Of a stretch of 28,556 bases of DNA, positions 1 through 6,648 are shown one piece after another. The stretch is from 66-474 sp039923855 (GTDB lineage Bacteria > Pseudomonadota > Gammaproteobacteria > Xanthomonadales > Rhodanobacteraceae). The translations under genes were made by a program, and so were the position numbers. The stretch covers positions 1 through 28,556 of the forward strand of contig JBDTBW010000081.1 in NCBI GenBank assembly GCA_039923855.1, given 5' to 3'. Every line of letters starts with the position of its first letter. The stretch's first letter is position 1. The notes under the pieces were generated by a model, which had not been told where the DNA came from, did not search any database, and saw nothing but the letters and a program-made list of their open reading frames with translations.

Positions 1-1038
1 GCCGCGGTCGCGTCCGTCGCGCAGCAGAACAAGATGACCGTGCCGCAGTTGCAGGCGGCGATGCAGAACGACCACGTCGATTACGCCGCGTTCCGCGAGA
101 AGCTGCGCGAACAGATCCTGATCCAGCGGCTGCGCCAACAGGTGATGCAGGGTTCCGCACAGGTTTCCGATTCGGAAATCGACAACCTGATCGCCAATCC
201 TTCGTTCAAGGCCGGCGAAGTGCACTTGGCGCACATCGATATCGCGCTGCCCGATGGCGCCGACGCCAAGGCGATCGCCGGAAGCCAAGCCAAGGCCGAC
301 AAGGTCGAGGCGGATCTGAAGGCGGGCAAGCCTTTCTCCGCCGAGGCGATCAGCGAATCCGGCGCGGCCGACGCATTGCAGGGCGGCGATCTGGGCTTTC
401 GGCGCGTGGACGAATTGCCTCCCGCGTTCGCCGACCAGATCGTCAGCATGCAGCCCGGCGCTGTCACCGCGCCGTTGCGCACGCCCGGCGGCTTCACCAT
501 CGTCAAGATGATCGAGCATCGCGACGCCTCGGCGCGTCAGATCGTCACCGAATATCACGCGCGCCACATCATGGTGAAACCCAGCGCACTGGTGTCCGAT
601 CAGCAGGCTCAGGACAAGATCAACAACATCTACCATCAGGTCGTCGATGGCCACCAGGATTTCGCGGGGCTGGCCAAGAAGGATTCCGACGACACCGCCA
701 CCGCCAACATCGGCGGCGACATGGGCTGGTTCACCCATGACGAATGGGGCGGCGACATCGGCAATCTGCTGGGTTCGCTGCAGCCGGGTCAGGTTTCGCA
801 ACCGTTCCGCAGCCAGGACGGCTCCTGGCACATCGTGCAGTTGCTCGGCACCCGCCAGGCCGACAAGACCACCGACATCCAGCGCGAGCAGGCGCGTCAA
901 GCCATCGCCTCACGCAAGGGCGAGGAAGCCTACCAACAATTCCTGCGCGATCTGCGCTCGGACGCCTACGTCGATATCCGCCTGCCCGGCGCGCAATCGG
1001 ACAGCGACATCAGCACGGGCAACGCCGGCACGCCGTGA
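1..1038 (+). CDS. surA: Periplasmic chaperone/peptidyl-prolyl isomerase SurA (5' truncated by window edge)
   Basis: SurA escorts unfolded outer-membrane proteins through the periplasm to the BAM complex. The frame is open from base 1, so the signal peptide and most of the N-terminal chaperone domain lie outside the window; the ATG at 34 is internal, not the start. The 345 visible residues contain the end of the N-terminal domain (QLQAAM, REKLREQILIQRLRQQ), a first parvulin domain at about fragment residues 72-175 and a second at about 185-290 that begins with the parvulin signature YHARHIMVKP and contains GGDMGWF. A short C-terminal tail follows. It ends by a 4-base overlap with the next gene. 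In E. coli surA also precedes pdxA, rsmA, apaG and apaH, so context and domains agree. Confidence 0.95.
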   Translation, partial: AAVASVAQQNKMTVPQLQAAMQNDHVDYAAFREKLREQILIQRLRQQVMQGSAQVSDSEIDNLIANPSFKAGEVHLAHIDIALPDGADAKAIAGSQAKADKVEADLKAGKPFSAEAISESGAADALQGGDLGFRRVDELPPAFADQIVSMQPGAVTAPLRTPGGFTIVKMIEHRDASARQIVTEYHARHIMVKPSALVSDQQAQDKINNIYHQVVDGHQDFAGLAKKDSDDTATANIGGDMGWFTHDEWGGDIGNLLGSLQPGQVSQPFRSQDGSWHIVQLLGTRQADKTTDIQREQARQAIASRKGEEAYQQFLRDLRSDAYVDIRLPGAQSDSDISTGNAGTP

Positions 1039-2057
1039 GCGAGACGCGGGGGGCGCTGCCGCGGCTCGCCGTCACCGCGGGCGAACCCGCCGGTGTCGGG
1101 CCGGAACTCATCGCCAAGCTCGCCGCGTCTCCGCTACCCGCAGACCTGATCGCAATTGCCGACACAGGATCGCTGCAACGCGCCGCGCGTGTGTGCGGCA
1201 TCGAATTGCAACTCGAGCCATGGGACAGCGCTCCGCGCCACGCTCGCATTTCCGGCTCGTTGCGCGTGATCGACATTCCGCTGCGCGCGAAAGAAACACC
1301 CGGCGCGCCTGATGCACGCAATGCGTTTCAGGTGCTGGCGACGCTGGCGCGCGCCGCGGATGGTTGCATGGACGGCGAATTCGACGCGCTGGTGACAGCG
1401 CCGGTGCAGAAGTCGATCATCAACGATGCCGGCGAGGCATTCAGCGGCCACACCGAGTTCTTCGCGCAGCGCGCGGGATGCGATGTGGTGATGATGCTGG
1501 CCTCGCCCGAATTGCGCGTGGCGCTGGCCACCAAGCACCTGCCGCTCTGCGCCGTGCCGGCCGCGATCACGCGCGAATCATTGACTCGAACGCTGCGCAT
1601 CGTGCACGCGGAACTAACGACCAAGTTCGGCCTCGCTCATCCGCGCATCGCGGTGTTGGGCTTGAATCCGCACGCTGGCGAAGGCGGGCATCTCGGCCGC
1701 GAAGAAATCGACACCATCATTCCCGCGCTGGATGCGCTGCGCGATGACGGTATGCGCCTGCTCGGGCCACTGCCGGCCGATACCGCTTTCGTGCCGGCGA
1801 TGCGCGGGCAATACGACGCGGTGCTGGCGATGTACCACGACCAGGCGCTGCCGGTGCTGAAATCGGAAGCCTTCGACCGCACGGTCAACATCACCTTGGG
1901 GCTGCCGTTCGTGCGCACTTCGGTCGATCACGGTACCGCGCTGGATATCGCCGGCAGTGGCCGCGCGGATCCCTCGAGTCTCTTCGCCGCGGCGGAGATG
2001 GCGCTCAAACTTGCGCCCCTCTCCCCGCGGGAGAGGGTGGCGCGAAGCGCCGGGTGA
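1035..2057 (+). CDS. pdxA: 4-hydroxythreonine-4-phosphate dehydrogenase PdxA
   Basis: PdxA oxidises 4-phosphohydroxy-L-threonine with NAD(P)+ in the DXP-dependent pyridoxal 5'-phosphate pathway, in the cytoplasm. The GTG at 1035 overlaps the surA stop (GTGA) and places the family N-terminus (LAVTAGEPAGVGPEL) at residues 11-25; frame-open sequence upstream lies inside surA and is not homologous. The divalent-metal histidines are recognisable as H168 (KHLPL), H213 (NPHAGE) and H268 (YHDQ), nearly the E. coli numbering, and the substrate motif GHTEFF is at 138-143. The predicted length is 340 residues. The last 14 or so residues (LAPLSPRERVARSAG) are not family sequence: they are translated from a palindromic repeat that has been incorporated and supplies the stop codon. 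Confidence 0.96.
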   Translation: MSETRGALPRLAVTAGEPAGVGPELIAKLAASPLPADLIAIADTGSLQRAARVCGIELQLEPWDSAPRHARISGSLRVIDIPLRAKETPGAPDARNAFQVLATLARAADGCMDGEFDALVTAPVQKSIINDAGEAFSGHTEFFAQRAGCDVVMMLASPELRVALATKHLPLCAVPAAITRESLTRTLRIVHAELTTKFGLAHPRIAVLGLNPHAGEGGHLGREEIDTIIPALDALRDDGMRLLGPLPADTAFVPAMRGQYDAVLAMYHDQALPVLKSEAFDRTVNITLGLPFVRTSVDHGTALDIAGSGRADPSSLFAAAEMALKLAPLSPRERVARSAG

Positions 2058-2060
2058 GGG
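2016..2060 (+). repeat. REP-like palindromic element fused to the 3' end of pdxA
   Basis: A perfect 9-bp inverted repeat CCCTCTCCC/GGGAGAGGG (2017-2025 and 2029-2037, loop CGC) is followed by a 5-bp stem GGCGC/GCGCC with a GAA loop (2039-2051) and then GGTGAGGG. Two adjacent hairpins plus a GTGAGGG tail are the form of intergenic REP-type repeats that I recall as common in xanthomonads and other proteobacteria (known from memory, not searched). Here the repeat encodes the pdxA C-terminus and its TGA, and its GAGGG lies 14 bases before the rsmA ATG. Confidence 0.7.
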
Positions 2061-2074
2061 TACGAACTCGCCTT

Positions 2075-2902
2075 ATGCCGCGCCCCAAAAAACATTATGG
2101 CCAGCACTTCCTGCACGAACGCGGGATCATCGAACTTATCGTCGCGGCGCTGGCGCCGCGGCCGAGCGACCTCATCGTCGAGATCGGTCCCGGCGAAGGC
2201 GCGCTGACCTTGCCGCTGCTGGATGCCGCGCACCGGTTGACCGCGATCGAACTGGATGCGGAATTGATCGCGCCCTTGCAATCCGCCGCCGCCGCGCACG
2301 GCGAACTGACCGTGATCCACGCCGACGTGCTGGATGTCGATCTCACCGCGCTCGCGGCGGGGCAGGATTTGCGGCTGGTCGGCAATCTTCCCTACTACGT
2401 GTCCAGCCCGATCCTGTTCCATTGCCTGCACCACAGCGACGCGATCGCCGACATGCTGTTCATGCTGCAGAAGGAAGTGGTCGACCGCATGGCCGCCATG
2501 CCCGGGAGCAAGGTGTATGGACGGCTCTCGGTGATGCTGCAACTGGCCTGCAAAGTCGAGCCACTACTGCGCGTGCCGCCTGGCGCGTTCCGCCCGCCGC
2601 CGCAGGTGGATTCTGCAGTGGTGCGCCTGACGCCGCTACCTGCCTCGCAACGGCCCGATCCAGCCTTGTCGCGTATGCTCGAGACGATCGTTCGCGCCGC
2701 CTTCGGCAAGCGCCGCAAGACGCTGGCCAATGCACTGTCGGGCCTGCTCGATCGAGATGCGATAGAGGCCGCCGGCGTAGATCCGGGCGCGCGCGCCGAA
2801 ACGCTGGCGCCGCAACGTTACGTGGCGCTGGCGCGAATCGCCGCGCAATATGCGGACTTGCCGCAAGCCGCTGTGCTGTCCGACAATCGGGCGCATGAGT
2901 AG
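2075..2902 (+). CDS. rsmA: 16S rRNA (adenine(1518)-N6/adenine(1519)-N6)-dimethyltransferase RsmA (KsgA)
   Basis: RsmA dimethylates two adjacent adenines in the 3'-terminal helix of 16S rRNA using S-adenosylmethionine and acts as a late checkpoint in 30S assembly. The ATG at 2075 gives MPRPKKHYGQHFL, the canonical family start; the open frame upstream of it is REP repeat. Visible motifs are the SAM-binding loop EIGPGEGALT (residues 36-45), the acidic end of strand 2 (AIELD), and the catalytic motif IV NLPYY (104-108), followed by the C-terminal helical domain. Its 275 residues match the usual length. The stop codon lies 8 bases inside apaG, so the two are probably translationally coupled. Confidence 0.97.
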   Translation: MPRPKKHYGQHFLHERGIIELIVAALAPRPSDLIVEIGPGEGALTLPLLDAAHRLTAIELDAELIAPLQSAAAAHGELTVIHADVLDVDLTALAAGQDLRLVGNLPYYVSSPILFHCLHHSDAIADMLFMLQKEVVDRMAAMPGSKVYGRLSVMLQLACKVEPLLRVPPGAFRPPPQVDSAVVRLTPLPASQRPDPALSRMLETIVRAAFGKRRKTLANALSGLLDRDAIEAAGVDPGARAETLAPQRYVALARIAAQYADLPQAAVLSDNRAHE

Positions 2903-3287
2903 TCGCAACGACAATGAGCCGTACGCGATCGAGGTGTCGGTGGACACGCATTTTGTCGCCGAGCAATCGCAACCCGATGCGGATCGCTTCGTGTTCGCCT
3001 ATACCGTGACCCTGCGCAACGTCGGCGATCTTCCCGCGCGATTGTTGTCGCGGCACTGGATCATTACCGACGCCAACGGCAAGATCGAGGAAGTGCGCGG
3101 CGACGGCGTGGTCGGCGAGCAGCCGCGTCTGCAGCCGGGCGAAGGCTACGTCTATACTTCCGGCGCGGTGCTGGAGACCAGCGTCGGCACCATGCGCGGC
3201 GCGTACCACCTGCACGCCGACGACGGCACCGACTTCGAGACGACGATCCCGGAATTCGTGCTGTCGGTGCCGCGCACCTTGCATTAA
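2895..3287 (+). CDS. apaG: ApaG domain protein (Co2+/Mg2+ efflux-associated)
   Basis: ApaG is a small fibronectin-III-like beta-sandwich protein, linked in the literature to Co2+ resistance and Mg2+ efflux; its biochemical role is unsettled. The ATG at 2895 overlaps rsmA by 8 bases and gives 130 residues, close to the usual 125-127. Family signatures are present: RHWIITDANG in the middle, then GEQPRLQPGEGYVYTSG and GTMRGAYH toward the C-terminus. Upstream in-frame sequence lies inside rsmA, so I chose this start. The position between rsmA and apaH is the classical order. Confidence 0.95.
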   Translation: MSSRNDNEPYAIEVSVDTHFVAEQSQPDADRFVFAYTVTLRNVGDLPARLLSRHWIITDANGKIEEVRGDGVVGEQPRLQPGEGYVYTSGAVLETSVGTMRGAYHLHADDGTDFETTIPEFVLSVPRTLH

Positions 3288-3301
3288 GGACGCTTAGCCA
3301 C

Positions 3302-4138
3302 ATGGCCGTCTACGCGATCGGCGATGTGCAGGGCTGTTATCCGGAACTGCGCCGGCTGCTGGCTCGCCTGAAGTTCGATCCAGTCGCCGACACATTGTGG
3401 TTCTGCGGCGACCTGGTCAACCGCGGCGGCGAATCGCTGGAAGTGCTGCGGCTGGTGCACGGCTTGCGCGAGCGCTGCGTCGTCACGCTCGGCAATCACG
3501 ACTTGACCCTGCTCGCGATCGCGCAACGCGACGCGCAAGCGCGCGCGCATACCAACCCCGATCTGCGCCGCGTGCTCGAGGCCGACGACAGCGGAATGTT
3601 GCTTGACTGGCTGCGCGCGCAAAAGCTGATCCATCACAACGACGCGCTGGGTTTCACCCTGGTGCACGCGGGATTGGCGCCGGCGTGGACGCTCAAGCAG
3701 GCACTGCGTTGCGGCAGCGAGGTCGAGCGCGCGCTTGCCGGCCCTGCACATCGGCAATTGCTGAAACACCTGTTCGGCGATCGGCCGGCGTATTGGTCCG
3801 CCAAACTGCGCGGCAACGAACGCCTGCGCGCGGCGATCAACATCATGACCCGGATGCGCTACTGCGATGCGCGCGGGCGGATCGATTTCGCAGCAAAAGG
3901 TCCGCCCGGCACGCAACGCGCGGGGCTGTATCCGTGGTTCGAGGCGCCCGGCGTGAAAGCACGCGAAACACGCATCGTCTGCGGTCATTGGTCGGCATTG
4001 GGCCGGTTCGCGGGCTTAAGCATCTACGCGATCGACACCGGCTGTGTGTGGGGCGGGCAGTTGACCGCGCTGCGGCTGGATGGTGATGAACCACAATTCA
4101 TCGCGGTGAATGCGGAGACGCATCGCAAGCGGCAGTGA
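3302..4138 (+). CDS. apaH: Symmetrical bis(5'-nucleosyl)-tetraphosphatase ApaH
   Basis: ApaH splits Ap4A into two ADP, and also removes Np4 caps from RNA in E. coli. The protein is a metallophosphatase with its three signature blocks in order: GDVQG (residues 7-11), GDLVNRG (36-42) and GNHD (64-67), then the histidine block HAGLAP near residue 122 and CGHWSALG near the C-terminus. Its 278 residues fit the family. AAGGA at 3286-3290, overlapping the apaG stop, is a plausible ribosome binding site though rather far (11 bases) from the ATG. It ends the surA-pdxA-rsmA-apaG-apaH operon; the next gene has its own promoter directly downstream. Confidence 0.96.
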   Translation: MAVYAIGDVQGCYPELRRLLARLKFDPVADTLWFCGDLVNRGGESLEVLRLVHGLRERCVVTLGNHDLTLLAIAQRDAQARAHTNPDLRRVLEADDSGMLLDWLRAQKLIHHNDALGFTLVHAGLAPAWTLKQALRCGSEVERALAGPAHRQLLKHLFGDRPAYWSAKLRGNERLRAAINIMTRMRYCDARGRIDFAAKGPPGTQRAGLYPWFEAPGVKARETRIVCGHWSALGRFAGLSIYAIDTGCVWGGQLTALRLDGDEPQFIAVNAETHRKRQ

Positions 4139-4147
4139 CACACATAT

Positions 4148-4176
4148 TTGACATGTATGCCCATTGTGCATACATT
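4148..4176 (+). promoter_or_regulatory. brnTA promoter with palindromic operator between -35 and -10
   Basis: A perfect -35 box TTGACA (4148-4153), a 17-base spacer and the -10 box TACATT (4171-4176) form a strong sigma-70-type promoter. A perfect inverted repeat ATGTATGC/GCATACAT with a 7-base spacer (4153-4160 and 4168-4175) spans the gap and overlaps both boxes, where a bound repressor would block RNA polymerase. BrnA is known to autorepress its operon in Brucella, so I infer this to be the BrnA or BrnTA operator. The expected transcription start, about 4183, coincides with the brnT GTG. Confidence 0.75.
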
Positions 4177-4182
4177 TCGATC

Positions 4183-4452
4183 GTGCGATTCGAATGGGAC
4201 GAAGCCAAGCGCACCACCAATCTCGCCAAGCATGGCGTGGACTTCGCCGATGCCGTGGGTGTGTTCTTCGACGACTACGCCATTACCCGTCCCGATCCGG
4301 ACACCGGCGATGAGAACCGGATGTTGACGCTCGGCATGGGGCTCAATCTCCGCATCCTGTATGTCGTCTGGGCCGAGCGTCTTGGCGACACCTATCGCAT
4401 CATTTCTGCTCGCAAGGCGAGTCCCGGAGAAATCCGTCAGTATCAGGAGTGA
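4183..4452 (+). CDS. brnT: BrnT family type II toxin (ribonuclease)
   Basis: BrnT toxins are RelE-like ribonucleases that arrest translation and are neutralised by BrnA. From the GTG at 4183 the product starts MRFEWDEAKRTTNLAKHGVD, which is the family N-terminus, and contains the later conserved block YRIISARKASPGE; 89 residues is the normal size. Earlier in-frame starts (GTG 4135, ATG 4153) lie upstream of or inside the promoter, so they are unlikely. If transcription begins about 7 bases after the -10 box, the message would be leaderless or nearly so. The gene ends 3 bases before brnA. GC content appears lower than in the housekeeping genes on either side. Confidence 0.88.
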   Translation: MRFEWDEAKRTTNLAKHGVDFADAVGVFFDDYAITRPDPDTGDENRMLTLGMGLNLRILYVVWAERLGDTYRIISARKASPGEIRQYQE

Positions 4453-4455
4453 GTC

Positions 4456-4698
4456 ATGCGCAAAGAGTACGATTTCAGCCACGGCAAGCGGGGAGCGCTG
4501 ATCAGTGAACCCGGCAAGGAACGCATCACCATCCGGCTGGATGCCGATATTCTGGCTTGGTTCCGCGCGCAGGTTTCGGGCGGCGGCAACTACCAGACCC
4601 TGATCAACGACGCGCTGCGCGCGCACATCGGCGACAAGGAAGGCGCACTGGAACGAACCTTGCGCCGCGTGATCCGTGAGGAACTGCACGCTGATTGA
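4456..4698 (+). CDS. brnA: BrnA family antitoxin (DUF4415, ribbon-helix-helix)
   Basis: BrnA binds and neutralises BrnT, and its ribbon-helix-helix end binds the operon's operator. The 80-residue product has the DUF4415 core ERITIRLDADILAWF followed by NYQTLINDALRAHI, which forms the strand-helix-helix DNA-binding fold; the C-terminus is rich in Glu and Arg. AGGAG at 4445-4449, inside the 3' end of brnT, is a good ribosome binding site 6 bases before the ATG, so translation is probably coupled. The toxin-first order is usual for this family. The gene converges on the next one with a 12-base gap. Confidence 0.88.
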   Translation: MRKEYDFSHGKRGALISEPGKERITIRLDADILAWFRAQVSGGGNYQTLINDALRAHIGDKEGALERTLRRVIREELHAD

Positions 4699-4710
4699 AG
4701 TCAGATGTGA

Positions 4711-5646
4711 TCAGTTACGTCGTTTTGCATCCCTTGCTGTGAGCAAACGAGACGCCAGCATGACTTCTGTTCCCGCAAGCCCCACCGAACAGAACAGGGT
4801 GGTCTCGGTACCGGTTTTCCTGGCTGGCGTCTTGCCACTGACGATCTCCGCCAGATCGATAATTCGGTCTTCGTTCCCCGAGCCGCTCAGAAAGAACGGC
4901 ACACCATTTGCGCATACCTGCTCGCGAGAATCAGTGGCGATCACGTCGGCCATCTCTGCCACGTCCCAACCGAGTTCATGCCGGTCCAGGGTCTTGGGTC
5001 CGAGCGTATTGAGATGGACGCCGGGTTTGAGCCATCTTGCATCAAGAACGGGCGTTGGACTGTCTGTTGCGCACGTGACGATGTCGGCACCATCCACAGC
5101 GGCGTGAGCGCTGCGCGAGGCTTCGACGCGTATACCGATGGCTGTCGACATTTCCTGCGCGAAGGCCGTGCGACTTTGCTCGTTGCGGCTGAAGACGCGT
5201 ACAAGTTCGAGATCACGCACAGATGCGGCGGCTTCAAGCTGGCTGCGCGCCTGAGGCCCGCTGCCAATGATGCCCATCACCTTGGCGGACGGCGAACTCA
5301 TGTAGCGAATGGCGATGCCGCCTATCGCACCCGTTCTGATCTGCCCCAGTCTGCTGCCTGCAATGACACCAAGAAGCTCTGCATGATCGGCCGACCAGAC
5401 CACCGTCAACTGCGGCGAATCCGGGCCATGGAAAGTGTTGTAGACGCGGAACCCGGCTACAGGTGCGGTGTCCAGCTTGCCGCCCACTGTGAAAACCAGA
5501 TTGCCGTATGCGCCAAACGGCACCTGAAACCTTGGTGGTGATACCAACTTGCCTCGGGATCTCTCACGAAAGGCATCTTCCATTGCCTCCAACGCCAGCG
5601 CCATGATCGGCAATCTATCCAGATCATCGTCGCTGAGTACAATCAT
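4711..5646 (-). CDS. Ornithine cyclodeaminase/mu-crystallin family protein
   Basis: Members of this family are NAD(P)-dependent enzymes acting on amino or imino acids (ornithine cyclodeaminase, alanine dehydrogenase, ketimine reductase); the substrate cannot be told here. The Rossmann motif IIGSGPQA lies near residues 126-133, and the later blocks CATDSPTPVLDARWLKPGVH and VIATDSREQ are typical. The position where many members have a substrate-binding lysine (AG-x-K) reads AGFRVYN, so an arginine replaces it; this may change specificity. I chose the ATG at 5646 (MIVLSDDDL) because the family begins there; an ATG four codons upstream (5658) is possible. GC content is visibly lower than in flanking genes, which suggests transfer, perhaps together with brnTA. 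Confidence 0.85.
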   Translation of the reverse strand: MIVLSDDDLDRLPIMALALEAMEDAFRERSRGKLVSPPRFQVPFGAYGNLVFTVGGKLDTAPVAGFRVYNTFHGPDSPQLTVVWSADHAELLGVIAGSRLGQIRTGAIGGIAIRYMSSPSAKVMGIIGSGPQARSQLEAAASVRDLELVRVFSRNEQSRTAFAQEMSTAIGIRVEASRSAHAAVDGADIVTCATDSPTPVLDARWLKPGVHLNTLGPKTLDRHELGWDVAEMADVIATDSREQVCANGVPFFLSGSGNEDRIIDLAEIVSGKTPARKTGTETTLFCSVGLAGTEVMLASRLLTARDAKRRN

Positions 5647-5732
5647 TACCTGCACCATCCCTTAGCCTGTCATCGTTACGAAGCTATTTTGCACGCCACT
5701 GGTGGCAACGGAACTATTGGGACTCGTGTCGG

Positions 5733-5760
5733 GTGATACGCCGCTACAGAAAACAGTCAA
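5733..5760 (-). promoter_or_regulatory. Candidate promoter of the cyclodeaminase-family gene
   Basis: On the minus strand TTGACT (5755-5760) and TATCAC (5733-5738) are separated by 16 bases, a fair sigma-70-type match upstream of the ATG at 5646. The 5' untranslated leader would be about 80 bases. It lies in the 119-base gap after the phosphatase gene. No palindrome accompanies it. Confidence 0.4.
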
Positions 5761-5765
5761 TCTCA

Positions 5766-6572
5766 TCATGGCGCATTCGACCTGCCTACTTGCAAACGTT
5801 CCATCGATTGCAAATGCAACGCCGGCGTCACCGCCAGCGCGCTGGTTGTATCGAGATTCAACTCCGCGCCATTCAAATCTGTGAACACGCCGCCCGCCTC
5901 GCGCACGATCACCGCAAGCGCGGCGATGTCGAGGATATTGACGTCGGATTCGATCACGATGTCGAGCGCACCGCGCGCCAAGAGATGGTAATGGCAGAAA
6001 TCGCCGTAGCCGCGCACGCGGTTGACCTCGCGGATCAGCGCGCCGAGCGCATTCCAGCGCGGTGCGTCCTGCGTCAGTGACTGGATGTTGCCAAGCGACA
6101 GCACGGCGTCGCGCAGTTCGCAGGTTTCCGCGACTTGGACACGCTTGCCGTCGAGATACGCACCACCGCCGCGCCGCGCCCACATGGTCTCGCCATAAAT
6201 CGGCGCGGCCGATACGCCGAGCACGAATTCGCCGCGATGCATCAGCGCGATCTGGGTGGAGAAGAACGGCGTGCCGCGCACGAAACTCTTGGTGCCGTCC
6301 AGCGGATCGACCAGCCACAGATATTCGCCGTCGCCGTCGCGGCCGCGTTCTTCACCGAGGATCGCGTGCCCGGGAAACGCGCGGCGCAGCAAGCGCCGTA
6401 TGGTGTCTTCGGCTTCGCGATCGGCGATTGTGACCGGACTCAAGTCGTCCTTGAATTCGACCTGCACGCCCCGCGCGTAATGCCGCGCGATCAGTTCGCC
6501 TGCCGCGTGAGCGGCGCCGCGCGCGATGGTCAATGCGTGATCGAGAAAGGCGGCGTCCGGTACGGAGGGCAT
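5766..6572 (-). CDS. Inositol monophosphatase-family phosphatase, HisN-like
   Basis: This is a Mg2+-dependent phosphatase of the IMPase superfamily. Metal ligands are visible: GEE (residues 73-75), DPLDGT (89-94) and D215 in NILDIAALAVIVREAGG. The blocks WLVDPLDGTKSFVRG and YGDFCHYHLLARGALDIVIE look more like HisN-type histidinol-phosphatases (L-histidinol phosphate to L-histidinol) than like SuhB, but I cannot exclude another sugar or nucleotide phosphate. I chose the ATG at 6572 (MPSVPDAAFL), giving 268 residues, because the longer frame to 6716 runs into the divergent bioA gene and is not family-like. There is 76 bp between it and bioA, room for divergent promoters. Confidence 0.88.
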   Translation of the reverse strand: MPSVPDAAFLDHALTIARGAAHAAGELIARHYARGVQVEFKDDLSPVTIADREAEDTIRRLLRRAFPGHAILGEERGRDGDGEYLWLVDPLDGTKSFVRGTPFFSTQIALMHRGEFVLGVSAAPIYGETMWARRGGGAYLDGKRVQVAETCELRDAVLSLGNIQSLTQDAPRWNALGALIREVNRVRGYGDFCHYHLLARGALDIVIESDVNILDIAALAVIVREAGGVFTDLNGAELNLDTTSALAVTPALHLQSMERLQVGRSNAP

Positions 6573-6648
6573 GGGCTGAAAATGCTGCGAAAAGACGAGA
6601 GGATGACAGCGCTTGAGCCGCGACCGCGCCGCGCCGATGATAGCAAGC

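Noticed and set aside
4135..4182. Earlier brnT starts (GTG 4135, ATG 4153)
   Set aside because: Both lie upstream of the expected transcription start and add residues not found in BrnT proteins.
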